Positions 25,994 through 36,000 of a DNA stretch of 64,000 nt are shown here, one piece after another. A model generated the notes under the pieces. The model was not told the origin of the DNA, did no database searches, and saw nothing but the letters and a program-made list of their open reading frames with translations. The DNA lies in contig JAMXLM010000018.1 in the NCBI GenBank assembly GCA_024280995.1, forward strand, positions 248,001 through 312,000. Direction: 5' to 3'. The DNA comes from Candidatus Dormiibacterota bacterium (lineage in GTDB: Bacteria > Chloroflexota > Dormibacteria > Dormibacterales > Dormibacteraceae). Made by a program: the position numbers and the translations under genes. Position 1 is the stretch's first letter; every line of letters starts with the position of its first letter.

Positions 25994-27268
25994 ATGGTCA
26001 CGCGATCACGATCGCTAGTTGGCGCCCTGGAGAGGCCTGCCGGGAAATCCGCCCGACGCGGCGACTCCGGACGTTCGATCCTCGTCATCGCGCCTTCGTG
26101 GCCGCATCCGCCGACCTGGGGTTTTGCCACCCGGGTCTTCCAGCTCGCCAAGCAGCTTGCGCGGCGCAACCGGGTGAGCCTTCTCGCCTACGGCGGTGGA
26201 AGCTCGGCGAGGTCGCGGGTCAACGCCGTCTCCATCTTCGAATCGGTCCAGCTTGTCGGGCATCCCGAATCGGTGCGCAACCGGCGCCAGGCCCAGCTCG
26301 ACTCGCTGCGCTCCAGCCGCTCGTTTCACCTGGGCGCGTTCAGGTCGGACGAGATGCACGCCGCCGTTCAGGCCATGCTCGCACGAAGGCACTTCGACAT
26401 CGTGCAGCTCGAGTCGAGCCAGATGGGATTCGTCCTCCCGCTCGGGACCGTTCCAGTCGTGCTCGACGAGCACAACATCGAGTTTCTTCTCCTACGCCGG
26501 CTCGCGGCGGTCGAGTCCTCGATCCCACGCAAGGCTTATGGCTATCTCGAAGCCGCCAAGGCGCGCCGCGAGGAGATGCGGGCCTGGGCCCGCTCGGACG
26601 GGACGGTTCTCACCTCTGACGCCGACCTCTCGGTCGTGCGCCAGGCCATGCCCGAAAAGCCCGCGTGCGTCGTGCCCAACGGAGTGGACACCGAGTACTT
26701 CCACCCCTCCGACGTCGAGCCCGAACCGTCAACCGTGGTGTTCACGGGCGCCATCAACTACCGGCCGAACACCGACGCGGTCGTCCACTTCATCCGCGAG
26801 GTCATGCCCCGGCTCAAACGGCTCAAGCCGTCGGCCAGGTTCCTGGTCGTCGGAGATGGAGCGCCTGGATGGGTCATTCGCACGGCCGGCCCAGACGTCG
26901 AATTCTCGGGCCGCGTCGACGATGTGCGCGTCCCGCTGAACAAGGCGGCCGTCGTCGTCGCGCCGCTGAGGGCCGGAAGCGGCACCCGGCTCAAGATCCT
27001 CGAGGCGCTCGCCATGGCCAAGCCCATCGTCACGACGAGCATCGGCTGCGAAGGCCTGTCGGTTGCAAGCGGCGAGCATCTCGAGATCGCCGATGACCCT
27101 GACGCGTTCGCCCAAATGGTCGCCCGTCTCATGTCGGACAGAGACGCGGCCCGCGACCTTGGAAGGCAGGGGCGTCAGCTCGTCGAACGTGAGTACAGCT
27201 GGGAGGTCGTGGCTCGGCGGCTGGAAGAGTTTCACACGCAATTCATCAGGAAGGAGACCAGAGTTTGA
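25994..27268 (+). CDS. Glycosyltransferase family 4
   Basis: A 424-residue GT-B protein read divergently from the main EPS operon. SILVIAPSWPHPPTWGFATRVFQLAKQLA starts the N-domain, and VPVVLDEHNIEFLLLRRLA is a typical central segment. The C-domain has CVVPNGVDTEYF, TVVFTGAINYRPNTDAVVHF and VVAPLRAGSGTRLKILEALAMAKPIVTT (the R-x-G-S-G-x-R-x-K-x-x-E-A donor motif). The first 25 residues are basic and not conserved, so the true start may be later. It is coupled to a methyltransferase gene whose ATG overlaps its TGA. Confidence 0.92.
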   Translation: MVTRSRSLVGALERPAGKSARRGDSGRSILVIAPSWPHPPTWGFATRVFQLAKQLARRNRVSLLAYGGGSSARSRVNAVSIFESVQLVGHPESVRNRRQAQLDSLRSSRSFHLGAFRSDEMHAAVQAMLARRHFDIVQLESSQMGFVLPLGTVPVVLDEHNIEFLLLRRLAAVESSIPRKAYGYLEAAKARREEMRAWARSDGTVLTSDADLSVVRQAMPEKPACVVPNGVDTEYFHPSDVEPEPSTVVFTGAINYRPNTDAVVHFIREVMPRLKRLKPSARFLVVGDGAPGWVIRTAGPDVEFSGRVDDVRVPLNKAAVVVAPLRAGSGTRLKILEALAMAKPIVTTSIGCEGLSVASGEHLEIADDPDAFAQMVARLMSDRDAARDLGRQGRQLVEREYSWEVVARRLEEFHTQFIRKETRV

Positions 27269-28110
27269 TGGTGCAGGACGTGAGCCAGGGCGCCCCGGTG
27301 CAAGCAGGTGTGGCGCGAGTTTTCGACGATGCGGCGGGCTACTATCGCGAGCTCCGCTGGGACAAGAATCGCCTGACTCAACTCGAGCGATGGCTGACGC
27401 AGACGACGATCGAGGAGGAGCTGGGCGACCAGCGCGTTGGCAGCGCCCTCGAGCTGGGGTGCGGTCCCGGCACCTGGACCGGCTTGCTCGCTGACCGTGC
27501 CGAAGCCGTGCTCGCGGTTGATCTCTCGGAGGCGATGCTGGCCCAGGCCGGGCACGCGCACGCCGGCAGGCCGAACGTCGAGCTGCGCCAGGGCGACATT
27601 GCCCGGTTTGACGAGGCGGGCCGGCGGTTCGACCGCATCCTGAGCGTGCGAGTGCTCGAGTACGTGCCCGAGTGGCAGTCCGTGGTCGAGAGCCTCGGCC
27701 GGCGGCTGGCTCCGGGCGGGCGCGCCGTGATCATCACGAAGACGCCGATCTCGATCTGGCGAGGGACCGGCCGGGAGAGGTGGTTCGGGCCGCGAACGTT
27801 TGCGCGCCGGCTGACCGGCAGGACGCTCAACGCGGACTTCTGGCAGCGCTACATCCCGATCCGAGGCATGGTCCGTGCCTTCGAGACGGCCGGCCTGGTC
27901 GACGTCAAGGTCCGGCCGGTCATCTTCGGTCTACCTATATATATGCGCGGCACCAAGCAGTATCCGATCGTGCCGCCATTCGCCGAGCCGCCGTTCCTGG
28001 CGGCGTCGCGAGGCATGTGGCGCTGGGTGAGCGACGGCTCACAGCTCCGGCGCAACGCCTTCCTCTGGCTTTCGGAGTCATACGCCGTCTCCGGACGGGC
28101 AAAGGGGTAG
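27268..28110 (+). CDS. Class I SAM-dependent methyltransferase
   Basis: About 280 residues. I prefer ATG 27268, overlapping the upstream TGA by one base and preceded by AAGGAG; a TTG one codon earlier is also possible. Motif I is ALELGCGPGTWTGLLA, then VLAVDLSEAMLAQA and RFDRILSVRVLEYVPEW, with LAPGGRAVIITKTP as post-motif. The C-terminal extension (WFGPRTFARRLTGR, FAEPPFLAASRGMWRW) is typical of glycolipid- or polyprenol-sugar-associated methyltransferases. It likely methylates a sugar or lipid made by the neighbouring glycosyltransferase. Confidence 0.85.
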   Translation: MVQDVSQGAPVQAGVARVFDDAAGYYRELRWDKNRLTQLERWLTQTTIEEELGDQRVGSALELGCGPGTWTGLLADRAEAVLAVDLSEAMLAQAGHAHAGRPNVELRQGDIARFDEAGRRFDRILSVRVLEYVPEWQSVVESLGRRLAPGGRAVIITKTPISIWRGTGRERWFGPRTFARRLTGRTLNADFWQRYIPIRGMVRAFETAGLVDVKVRPVIFGLPIYMRGTKQYPIVPPFAEPPFLAASRGMWRWVSDGSQLRRNAFLWLSESYAVSGRAKG

Positions 28111-28121
28111 AGCAAGGCGGT

Positions 28122-28150
28122 GAGTGCTCGCCCTGGCAGGGCGAGCACTC
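28122..28150. terminator. Perfect 13-bp hairpin between convergent genes
   Basis: Bases 28122-28134 pair perfectly with 28138-28150 around a 3-base GGC loop. It stands between the stops of the methyltransferase (plus) and the long glycoside hydrolase gene (minus). Neither side has a strong T-run, so it may act as a bidirectional roadblock or 3' end stabiliser rather than a classical intrinsic terminator. Confidence 0.6.
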
Positions 28151-28179
28151 CTTACTCGGGGCCGGATGTCGTTCGAGCT

Positions 28180-31140
28180 CTAGAGTCGGGCAGGCGGCGG
28201 CGAGGGTGAGATGGGAGGCGGCGTGCCGCCTGTCAGCTGAGTGACCACGACGCTTCCGAACGAAACCGGATCGTTCGCCTCCAGTCCGATGTAACCCGAG
28301 GTCAGTGCGGAGTCGGCGACCTGCATGACGGGCGCCGCGTTGAGCAGGACGGTGATCGTGCCGCCGGTCATCTGGACGGTCAGCGTGTACCAGGCGTATG
28401 GGCTGAACGCGTACTGGATGGACGCAAGCTGCGTGGTCGTGCCCTTGACGAAGCGCGTCAGGACGAGCTGGTTCCCACCCACGATGTCAAGGCTGTAGTG
28501 GCCGCCGTCTGACATGGCAAGAAGAAGTCCGTCGTCTTCGCTGGCCCATGCGGAGGGTTTGATCGACGCGGTGAGCGCGTAGTTCGACCAGCCACCGGCG
28601 CCGGCGGTCAGATAACCCGTCCAGCCCGAATGCGCGACGCACCTCGTGCCACTGCTCTGCACCGACCACGAAGAGTTGACGCCGACGTTTGACCAGCCTG
28701 CCGGCGCTGCGCCGAGGGCATCCGCGCCGAAGTTGTCGCTGAACAAGGTCTGCGACGAGCCCGTCCCAGGTCCGGGGCTCGCGGAAGGAGATGGCGGTGG
28801 AATCGGGCTCGGCAGCGGCGACGGTGACGGAACCGCGCTTGGCGTCGGCCCCGAAGTGGACGAAGAGGGCGGCGGAGGCGCCACCGCCGATGGCAGACCC
28901 GCAAGCCATGCCTTGAAGGTGGCGCCTTCACCGGCGGTCGGAGTGCCGGTCAGCATGTTGGTGACGAGGATGTCATCGGTGTACTGCCACGCATTCCAGG
29001 TCCACGCGACGACGCTGAGGCCGTGGGTGCTTGCCCACGGCAGGAAGGTCGGAAGATAGGTCTCTGGACCGCCGGCGGAATCGCCCGTCTCGCCGACGAC
29101 CACCGGCACCTGCTGCGCGAGTGGCGCGACCACGCTGTCCCAACACCACTGCGCCGCGCATTCGCTCGTGAGGGTCGGGTTGGCGCTCGGGTAGCTGTGC
29201 CACGACGCTGCCACGTTGCTGTCCGCCGGCCGGTGCGCCAGCCACCCGGACAGGTTCCGCGCCCAGTTCGTGCCCCCGACCATGATCACGTTGTGCGCGC
29301 CGGTGGCCCTGACGACCCCGATCAGCTGGTTCATGCCGGCCGACTGCCAGTTGGCGGTGATCGCGAACGGCGTACCGCCTGTTTCGAACTGGTTCAACAC
29401 GCAGCCGTTCATCAGGCAGGTCCACTCGTCCGGGCCTCCGCTGGCGATCCAGTAGAAGAAGGGCTCGTTGTACAGGTCGAAGATGACGCCGAGGTCGCCA
29501 CGGAAGGCGGTTGCGACCGACTGCCAGAAGGCGGGCGAGTGGTCCTCGTCGGGCGCGGGGTTCTGGCTCAACGCCAGCTGCCTGCCCGGCGCCGACCAGT
29601 GCAGGTCGACGATCACGTAGAAGCCCGCCGCCCTGTAGTCGTGGACGAGCTGCACGATCGCCGATTGGTACGCGACGCCCCCGATGCGAGCGCCGTTGAC
29701 GCCGAGCCAGCAGTCCTCGTTGAGCGGGATGCGCACGACGTCGACGTGCCATGAACGCATGGCGGCCATCGTCTGAGGTGAGTCCTCGGGTTGGCCGCCG
29801 AACGGATCGGCGCTCCAACCCTGGGCGCATACGAATTCGGTGCCGGAAAGGTCGGCGCCGTGCAGCGGCACGGTCGCGCCGGCGGCGTCGACGATGCGGT
29901 TGCCGCTGACGCGGAGACCTCCTGTTGCGACCGTGCTGGGGCCAGGTGGAGGCGCCGGGGTCGACGAAGGCGTGGGGCCAGGCAGAGGTGACGAGCTCGG
30001 CGCCGGTGACGGTCCGGGAATCACGGTGGGTGCCGGCGCCGGCGCGCTCGAACCCCCGATCAACGACTGCATCGTCGCGAAGCTCGGCTTCTGCGAGAAG
30101 TCGAAGTTCAAAAGCCCCCACGTCGCGGTCGCTGCCGCGACGGCGGGACAGCAGTTGTAGGCGGAGTCGTCGCGGAGGTTGTACCACTGCGCCATCGCGA
30201 TAGGTCCTGCTGTCGTCAGCGTTGCGGTGATCAGCGCGGACTGGTCGCCCGTCGCCGAAGCGACGCTGTACTCGCCCAGCCAGATCGGACGGCTGTCGCC
30301 ATGCGCGGCCATCGCGCTCTGGATCGCCTGCGCCTCGCCCATCGGATTGCCTACGTAGTTGTGAAACGCCATCACGTCGTACCGCGCGCCAAGGCTGTAC
30401 AGAGTCGAAAGCCATCCGTCTGTCGTCGGGTCGTTGGCCGTCCCGCTGACGATCACCTCGATCGCGGGATCGACGTTCTTCACCGCGGCGTAACCGGGGT
30501 TCAGGATCGAGGTCACATACGCGGTTTCGCCCGAGTTCCAGTAATGGCCGTGGTCCGCCTCGTTCCACATCTCGATCGCCGAGAAGTGATGGTCGTAGCG
30601 CTTGGTGAACGCCGTGACGAACGCGGCGAAGTCAGAGGATTGCGGCGCGACCGTCGTGTTCGCGCCCGCCCATGCCGGCGTGTACACGACTACGGGCTGG
30701 ATCGTGACGTTCGCCGCCTGCGCCGCCGCCATGATCTGGTCGGCCCGCGACCAGTCGTAGACGCCGCTCTGAGGTTCGATCAGAAACCACGGAAACTCGA
30801 GTCGCACATCGGCGGCGCCGAGTTGATGGGCCATGCTCAGCTCGTGACTCATCGTGGTCGTTGGATCGGCGATGCAGTTCGGCTGCACGCACCACCACGA
30901 TCCCGGATTCGCGCCGACGTATCGCCACGGGCGCGCGGAGGGCTCGACGTTGACGCCCGCCGGCCGCAGCGCGCCCGATGCGCGTGTGCCGTGCACCCCG
31001 CCCAAAATGCCGCCGAGCACGATCAACCCGACGGTGACGAAAACGATCCAGGGGTTGCTTTTCGACGATGTCCGCCGCGGGCTTGGGACCGGTGCCCGGG
31101 GTCGCGTCGGTTGGTATGAAACGAACAGAGTCGCGTTCAA
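28180..31140 (-). CDS. Membrane-anchored two-domain glycoside hydrolase with lectin-like tail
   Basis: A 986-residue exported enzyme. One N-terminal TM segment (about 31-48) follows a basic cytoplasmic stretch. Domain 1 (about 60-365) is a TIM-barrel hydrolase of the clan A type (GH39/PslG-like) with IEMWNEADHGHYW (acid/base Glu194) and IWLGEYS (nucleophile Glu290). A Pro/Ser linker follows. Domain 2 (about 405-755) is GH5-like with FDLYNEPFFYW (Glu559) and VVVGETGDS (Glu684). A second linker precedes a lectin/LamG-like domain (about 830-975). Start is TTG 31140 with AGGGGG 9 bases upstream. Role: cutting or trimming a polysaccharide, perhaps the EPS made next door; substrate unknown. Confidence 0.88.
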   Translation of the reverse strand: MNATLFVSYQPTRPRAPVPSPRRTSSKSNPWIVFVTVGLIVLGGILGGVHGTRASGALRPAGVNVEPSARPWRYVGANPGSWWCVQPNCIADPTTTMSHELSMAHQLGAADVRLEFPWFLIEPQSGVYDWSRADQIMAAAQAANVTIQPVVVYTPAWAGANTTVAPQSSDFAAFVTAFTKRYDHHFSAIEMWNEADHGHYWNSGETAYVTSILNPGYAAVKNVDPAIEVIVSGTANDPTTDGWLSTLYSLGARYDVMAFHNYVGNPMGEAQAIQSAMAAHGDSRPIWLGEYSVASATGDQSALITATLTTAGPIAMAQWYNLRDDSAYNCCPAVAAATATWGLLNFDFSQKPSFATMQSLIGGSSAPAPAPTVIPGPSPAPSSSPLPGPTPSSTPAPPPGPSTVATGGLRVSGNRIVDAAGATVPLHGADLSGTEFVCAQGWSADPFGGQPEDSPQTMAAMRSWHVDVVRIPLNEDCWLGVNGARIGGVAYQSAIVQLVHDYRAAGFYVIVDLHWSAPGRQLALSQNPAPDEDHSPAFWQSVATAFRGDLGVIFDLYNEPFFYWIASGGPDEWTCLMNGCVLNQFETGGTPFAITANWQSAGMNQLIGVVRATGAHNVIMVGGTNWARNLSGWLAHRPADSNVAASWHSYPSANPTLTSECAAQWCWDSVVAPLAQQVPVVVGETGDSAGGPETYLPTFLPWASTHGLSVVAWTWNAWQYTDDILVTNMLTGTPTAGEGATFKAWLAGLPSAVAPPPPSSSTSGPTPSAVPSPSPLPSPIPPPSPSASPGPGTGSSQTLFSDNFGADALGAAPAGWSNVGVNSSWSVQSSGTRCVAHSGWTGYLTAGAGGWSNYALTASIKPSAWASEDDGLLLAMSDGGHYSLDIVGGNQLVLTRFVKGTTTQLASIQYAFSPYAWYTLTVQMTGGTITVLLNAAPVMQVADSALTSGYIGLEANDPVSFGSVVVTQLTGGTPPPISPSPPPARL

Positions 31141-31149
31141 GGTGCACTA

Positions 31150-31155
31150 CCCCCT
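31150..31155 (-). promoter_or_regulatory. Ribosome binding site for a TTG start
   Basis: On the minus strand AGGGGG lies nine bases before TTG 31140. It supports the TTG start of the two-domain hydrolase, which has no ATG close by. Confidence 0.65.
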
Positions 31156-31221
31156 GTATCGACATTTGATCTGTCCCAACGGTTGTCTTCGTTGGAGACT
31201 TACGTACGCAACCGACCGTTC

Positions 31222-31233
31222 ACGCGTACGCGT
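31222..31233. promoter_or_regulatory. 12-bp palindrome upstream of a glycoside hydrolase gene
   Basis: ACGCGTACGCGT is a perfect palindrome 82-93 bases upstream of the TTG start at 31140. Its placement fits a binding site for a dimeric regulator. CG-rich palindromes occur by chance in such DNA, so this is only a candidate. Confidence 0.3.
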
Positions 31234-31397
31234 CGACACCGTGCTTCGTCAGCACGAACAAACTCCCTTACCTTCCGCATCAAGCGCTTGTCCCTCCCCT
31301 GAGAGTGCGGTTGATGTGGACGCTTTCAGGCGATCAGAAGATCAGGTCCTTGCGTTTGTCGCGGGAAGCCTAACCAAGTAATCCACGCAGCGCAACC

Positions 31398-31414
31398 CTT
31401 TGTTAACAACAAAG
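31398..31414. repeat. CTTTGTT-3-AACAAAG inverted repeat
   Basis: A perfect 7-bp inverted repeat with a 3-base spacer, 56-72 bases past the stop of the single-domain hydrolase. It could be a weak terminator stem or an operator. Its A/T-rich make-up is unusual here. Confidence 0.35.
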
Positions 31415-31469
31415 AAATTGCGACGACATGATGCGAATCGAATCCGACAGTGATCGATTCGCCTCTGCG

Positions 31470-32936
31470 TCAGATTCTCGAGGACAGTTCGTACACCAGC
31501 AGCAAGATTGCGGCAGCGCACAGCACGCCCCCGCCCAACAGGATCGCGATGTTCAAGTTCGACCTCGGTTTCAACAGCGGCGGCCTTGGTCGCGCGCTCA
31601 TCATCGTTGCAACGTTGGTCGCTCGCAGACCACCCCACCCGAAAGTCACGAGACCGAGCGCAAAGAGCGCGTAAGACAGCCATCGCATCCCGCCGCGCGG
31701 CACCACCGACCGGACCAGGGCTCTCAGCTCTCCCGGCGCGGATGCAATGGCCGACGGCAGCGATGACGCCGTTGGGGTTCCACCGGCGTGCGGCGACGAC
31801 GACGATGGCTGACCACTCCGCGGCGTCGCGGATGGTGAGGTGCTGGGCGAAGGCGATACATGCGCCGGCGTGGGTGAGACGGCCGGCGGGGGAGTCCTGG
31901 GTGGCGGAGGTGGGGAGCTCCCACCGAGGAGCTTCTGCATGGTGTAAAAGCTCGATTTCTTGGTGACGTCGTCGGCCGCCACCACTCCATACAGCTTGTG
32001 CTCGCCGTATGGCGTGGGCGGGCAGCAGAGGTAAACGGACTCGTCGCGCAGCGTGTAGAACTGCGCCATCGCGAGTCCCGGCGTCCCCGCGATGGCGGCC
32101 GAGATCAACGAGCTCTGCTGCGATCCGGTGGCGTCGCTCACTCCGTATTCGCCGAGCCAGATCGGCTTGCCGCCGACCAGGGATCGATACGCGGACACCA
32201 CCTGCGCGTAGTTGCCGCCGTAATCGTGGAATGCCGCGATGTCGAAATACGATCCGCCGCCTGCGCTGATGACTCCGCTCAGCCAGGCGCAGCACGTCCC
32301 CGAGTCGTTGATGCTTCCGCCTTCGATGACGCTGACGCCTGGCCTGACGCTCTTCACCGCGGTGTAGCCGGGCTTCAGGATGTCCTGCACGTAGAGCGCG
32401 GGGTTGTTCGATACGAGCGACTGCCCGCCGTCCGGCTCGTTCCACATCTCGACGGCTCGGATCCGCGATCCGTAGCGGCCCATGAACGTGGTCACGAAAG
32501 CCTGGAAGTCCGCGGCCACGGGGAACTGGTTATATCCGCCGTCCCACGCAGGCGTGTAGACGAGGATCGGCTGGATGGTGACGCCATAGGCGGCGGCGCT
32601 TTGAAAGATGTAGTCGGCTCTCGACCAGCTGTATCCGCCCCTGCTCGGCTCGACGAGAAACCATGGGATCTCGAGCCGTACGTTGGCGACGTTGAGCTGA
32701 TGGGCCAGGCTCATCTCCGTGTTGATGCGGCCGAGAGGATCCGACGTGGTGCATGCACCAACCGGACACCACCAGCTGTCCGGATTCGCGCCGACGTAAC
32801 GCCATGGTCGAGCGGACGGCTCCACGTTGATGCCGCCAAGCGCCGCGGCGTGCACCACTGGAGTGGACTGCACCTGAACGCCGAACGCCGCCGCGCATAA
32901 AAGAAACGCGGAGAGCGCGACCATGCACGCCCGCAT
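31470..32936 (-). CDS. Exported single-domain glycoside hydrolase with C-terminal membrane segments
   Basis: A 488-residue protein from ATG 32936, chosen because GGGGGAG lies 6 bases upstream; a TTG one codon earlier is possible. A signal peptide (ACMVALSAFLLCAAAFGVQ) precedes a TIM-barrel hydrolase domain with AVEMWNEPDGG (acid/base Glu, about 167) and IWLGEYGVSDATG (nucleophile Glu, about 263). A Pro/Ser linker and two TM segments close the protein (LSYALFALGLVTFGWGG and LNIAILLGGGVLCAAAILLLVYEL). It is a clear paralogue of domain 1 of the next protein: GxNVEPSARPWRYVGANPxSWWC and IWLGEY are shared. It is probably held at the outer membrane face and acts on the same kind of glycan. Confidence 0.88.
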   Translation of the reverse strand: MRACMVALSAFLLCAAAFGVQVQSTPVVHAAALGGINVEPSARPWRYVGANPDSWWCPVGACTTSDPLGRINTEMSLAHQLNVANVRLEIPWFLVEPSRGGYSWSRADYIFQSAAAYGVTIQPILVYTPAWDGGYNQFPVAADFQAFVTTFMGRYGSRIRAVEMWNEPDGGQSLVSNNPALYVQDILKPGYTAVKSVRPGVSVIEGGSINDSGTCCAWLSGVISAGGGSYFDIAAFHDYGGNYAQVVSAYRSLVGGKPIWLGEYGVSDATGSQQSSLISAAIAGTPGLAMAQFYTLRDESVYLCCPPTPYGEHKLYGVVAADDVTKKSSFYTMQKLLGGSSPPPPPRTPPPAVSPTPAHVSPSPSTSPSATPRSGQPSSSSPHAGGTPTASSLPSAIASAPGELRALVRSVVPRGGMRWLSYALFALGLVTFGWGGLRATNVATMMSARPRPPLLKPRSNLNIAILLGGGVLCAAAILLLVYELSSRI

Positions 32937-33024
32937 CAACTACTCCCCCCTGAGCCGAACCGGACTCGGGCCTATTCGGCTCTTATCCGAAAATCGTGGT
33001 CCCACCGAATGGGGAACAAGAATA

Positions 33025-36000
33025 TCAAGGACCCAGCGCCACGTTGACGGTCGTCGTGGTGCCGGTGGTCGTGGTGATCTGCAGCGAGGTCTGCGTCTTT
33101 CCGGGAGCCGACACCGTCATCGTGAACGTGGCGCCACCGAGCAGACCCGTCAGCGTGTAGCTGCCGGATGAGTCGGTGGTCGCGGTCGCGCCGTTGCTCA
33201 GGCTCACGGTGGCGCCCGCGATGGGTGTGCCGCTCGAAGCCGATGTCACGACGCCCGCGATCTGGGTGATGGCCGTCTGCCTGAAGTTTGCGTACTGGAC
33301 ATAGGCGCCGGTGGTCCTGAGCCCACCCTGGCCTGGGCCGTTGACGATGTGCTGCGTGGCGGTGATCTGCCAGCCGGGCTCAGCGCTGCCGAAAGACCAG
33401 ATCTTGCCCTCGACGGTGTTGTCGATCACAGCCAGCTTCGCGTGGTACCAGGAGTTGGTCGAGATCGACATCGGCGTCGTCACGAGCAGCGTCCAGTTGT
33501 CGTTGAGCGTTGCCCACAGCTCGAGGTCCTGCGCCGTCGGGTTGATCGACATCAGGATCCACGTCGTCGAGTTCTGCACCCTCGCCAGCAGACGCGAACC
33601 GTGCTGGAAGACCGGATCGACGAGGATCGTGTTCATGTTGAGGTCCGCGCTCACCACCTGGTTCTGGTACTGGTTGCCCATCCACGTGTCGAGGTCCGTC
33701 TGGCTCGACGCCTGCGTATCGACCCATGCCTGGCTGTTGGTGATGCCTGCGTTCGCCGATGGATATCGCGCGAAGTCGTTCGACCACACATTGCCATCGG
33801 TCGAGGTGCCGAAGCCGTTGGATTGGTTAGGCTGCGTGAAGGTGTCCATCGCCGTCTGCGCCGGAATCGGCGCAAGGCTCTGATTCGCCGAGGCCGTTCC
33901 GTTGACAGGGGCCTGAACACCGGCGACGAAGTTCGCGTTGTAGCCGACTGACGCCGCCGTGAACACAACGGTGAACGCGCCCGCCGGCAGGTTCAGCGAG
34001 TAGGCACCCGCGCTGTTGGTCGTCGCGGTCGTCGTGAGTGGGAGAGTCGAGACCTGGACCCCGGCTATCGGCGATCCCGTGTTGACGTCGGTGATCGTTC
34101 CGTTGATCGTCGAGTTCGGGACAGGATTGCCGACGGCGGAGACTGAGAACGTGTCCACCATGACGGGCGTTGCGCTGCCTGCGTATCCATAAAGACCCAT
34201 CTGCCCGGCCGTGGTGATGCCGCTGCTGGTGCCCGACCAGTTCCATGTAGTTGGCTCGGTCGTGCCGTACTGCCAGGCCTTGAGGTTGACGCTGCTGCCC
34301 TGGACCATGAACCGGAGCCAGTAGAAGGTGTTTGCCTGCGGCGTGAAGGGCACCAGAGAGACATGCGTCCATGCCGTGCCGATGCGGTACTCGAACTGTA
34401 GGTGTCCCGCGCCGTCGTAGCGGCCGAGGTACATGTTTCCGTTCGTCTGCTCCCGAAGAACGACCCCGACGGTGTCGGTCGTCGATGCGACTGAGAATCT
34501 GACCAGGCCGTTGCCGTCGAGGCTCGTGGCGGTGCCGATCAGCTCGAAGGAGCTGCCGGTCGACGAGTTGATGACACCTTCGTTGGAGGAGATGGACAGC
34601 GCGGCGGCGGACGGGGCCCACGGCGCGCCGTTGCTCGCCGTTCCCCATGTGCCACTGGTGTTGGCCCGGGTGAATGAGTCCTGCACAAGGGTGCCCGACG
34701 CGACGCTGATCACCTGCGATGCGGTGCCGGTGTTGCCCTGGGTGTCGGTCACGGTGAGCACTGTCGTGAAGCTGCCGGGTGTGACGAAGACGTGGCTGGT
34801 CTTGGGGTTCGCCTGCGGACCGACCACGGGCGTTCCGTCGCCGAAGTTGAAGGTGTAGCTAGCGATCGGGAACGACCCGGCCCCAGAACCGGACGCGTCG
34901 GCGATGACGCTGAGCGGCGCGTAACCGGAGATGGGGTTCTCCGCCAGCGAGGCGGCCGGTGAAGCCACGACGTCGACCGACGCCGTCGCCTGAGCCGTCG
35001 CCTGCGCGGCGTCGGTCACCGTCAGCGTGACGGTGAAGTTGCCGGCGGTCGCGAAGACGTGCGTCGCCTTCGGACTCGCCTGCGGACCGACGACCGGGCT
35101 GCCGTCGCCGAAGTCGAACGTGTAAGAAGCGATGCCGGCCGGGTCGCTGGAGCTTGAGCCGTCAGCGGTCACCGTCAGTGGCGCCCCTCCCGTGCCAGGT
35201 GTAACCGTCAACGCCGCGTTCGGCGGGTTGACCACCGTCACGACCGCGCTGGCCGTCGAGCTGATTCCGACCGTGTCGGAGACGACGACCGACACCGTGT
35301 ACGTGCCCACCGCGGTGTAGGTGTGCGAGACGCTCGCCGTCGCGGATGGCGGCCCTGCCGGCGTGCCGTCGCCGAAGTTGAACTGATACGTCGCGATTGG
35401 ATTGGAGCCCGGTGTCGAGCTCGAGGCGTCGAGCGTGACTCCGAGCGGCACGCCACCGGACGGAGGGGTCAGGACGAGCTTCGCGTTTGGAGGATTGACG
35501 GCGGTGACCGAGACGGTCGCGCCGGCCGTGATCCCCTGCGTGTCGGTCACGGTGACCCGCACGACGTAGGCGCCGCCCGCCGTGTACGTGTGCTGCGCGG
35601 TGGCCGACGCCTGTGGCCCGACCTTCGTCCCGTCGCCGAAGTCGAACGAGTAGCTCGCGATGGGGTTCGTGCCGGGCGTCGAGCCTGACGCGTCGGCGGT
35701 GACGATCATGGGCGTCGCGCCCTGGCCCGGGCTGACCATCAACGACGCGCTCGGCGGCGTCACGGCTCTGACCTGTGCGGAGGCGCCCGAGGAAGCTCCC
35801 GTCCTGTCTCGCACGGTCAGGGTGACGGTGAACGTCCCTCCGGTCGTGTAGGTGTGAGCGGCGGTCGGGTTGGTCTGGGGCCCGACGACGGTTCCATCAC
35901 CGAAGTCGAACGTGTAGGTGGTGATCCCTATCGGATCCGACGAGCTCGATCCGTCCGCCGTCACTGCGAGCGGCGTCGCCCCGAGGCCGGGCGTCGCCTG

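Larger units (their letters stand above)
31141..31469. other. Intergenic region upstream of the two-domain glycoside hydrolase
   Basis: These 329 bases lie between two minus-strand hydrolase genes and hold no supported gene. They contain a 12-bp perfect palindrome (31222-31233), a CTTTGTT/AACAAAG inverted repeat (31398-31414) near the end of the upstream gene, and the ribosome site of the next gene (31150-31155). The region is richer in A+T than its surroundings, as expected for a promoter. I cannot name -35/-10 boxes with confidence. Confidence 0.5.

Noticed and set aside
28973-30568. 531-codon minus-strand frame inside the glycoside hydrolase gene
   Set aside because: Out-of-frame shadow of a gene whose catalytic motifs are intact; Arg-rich low-complexity translation.
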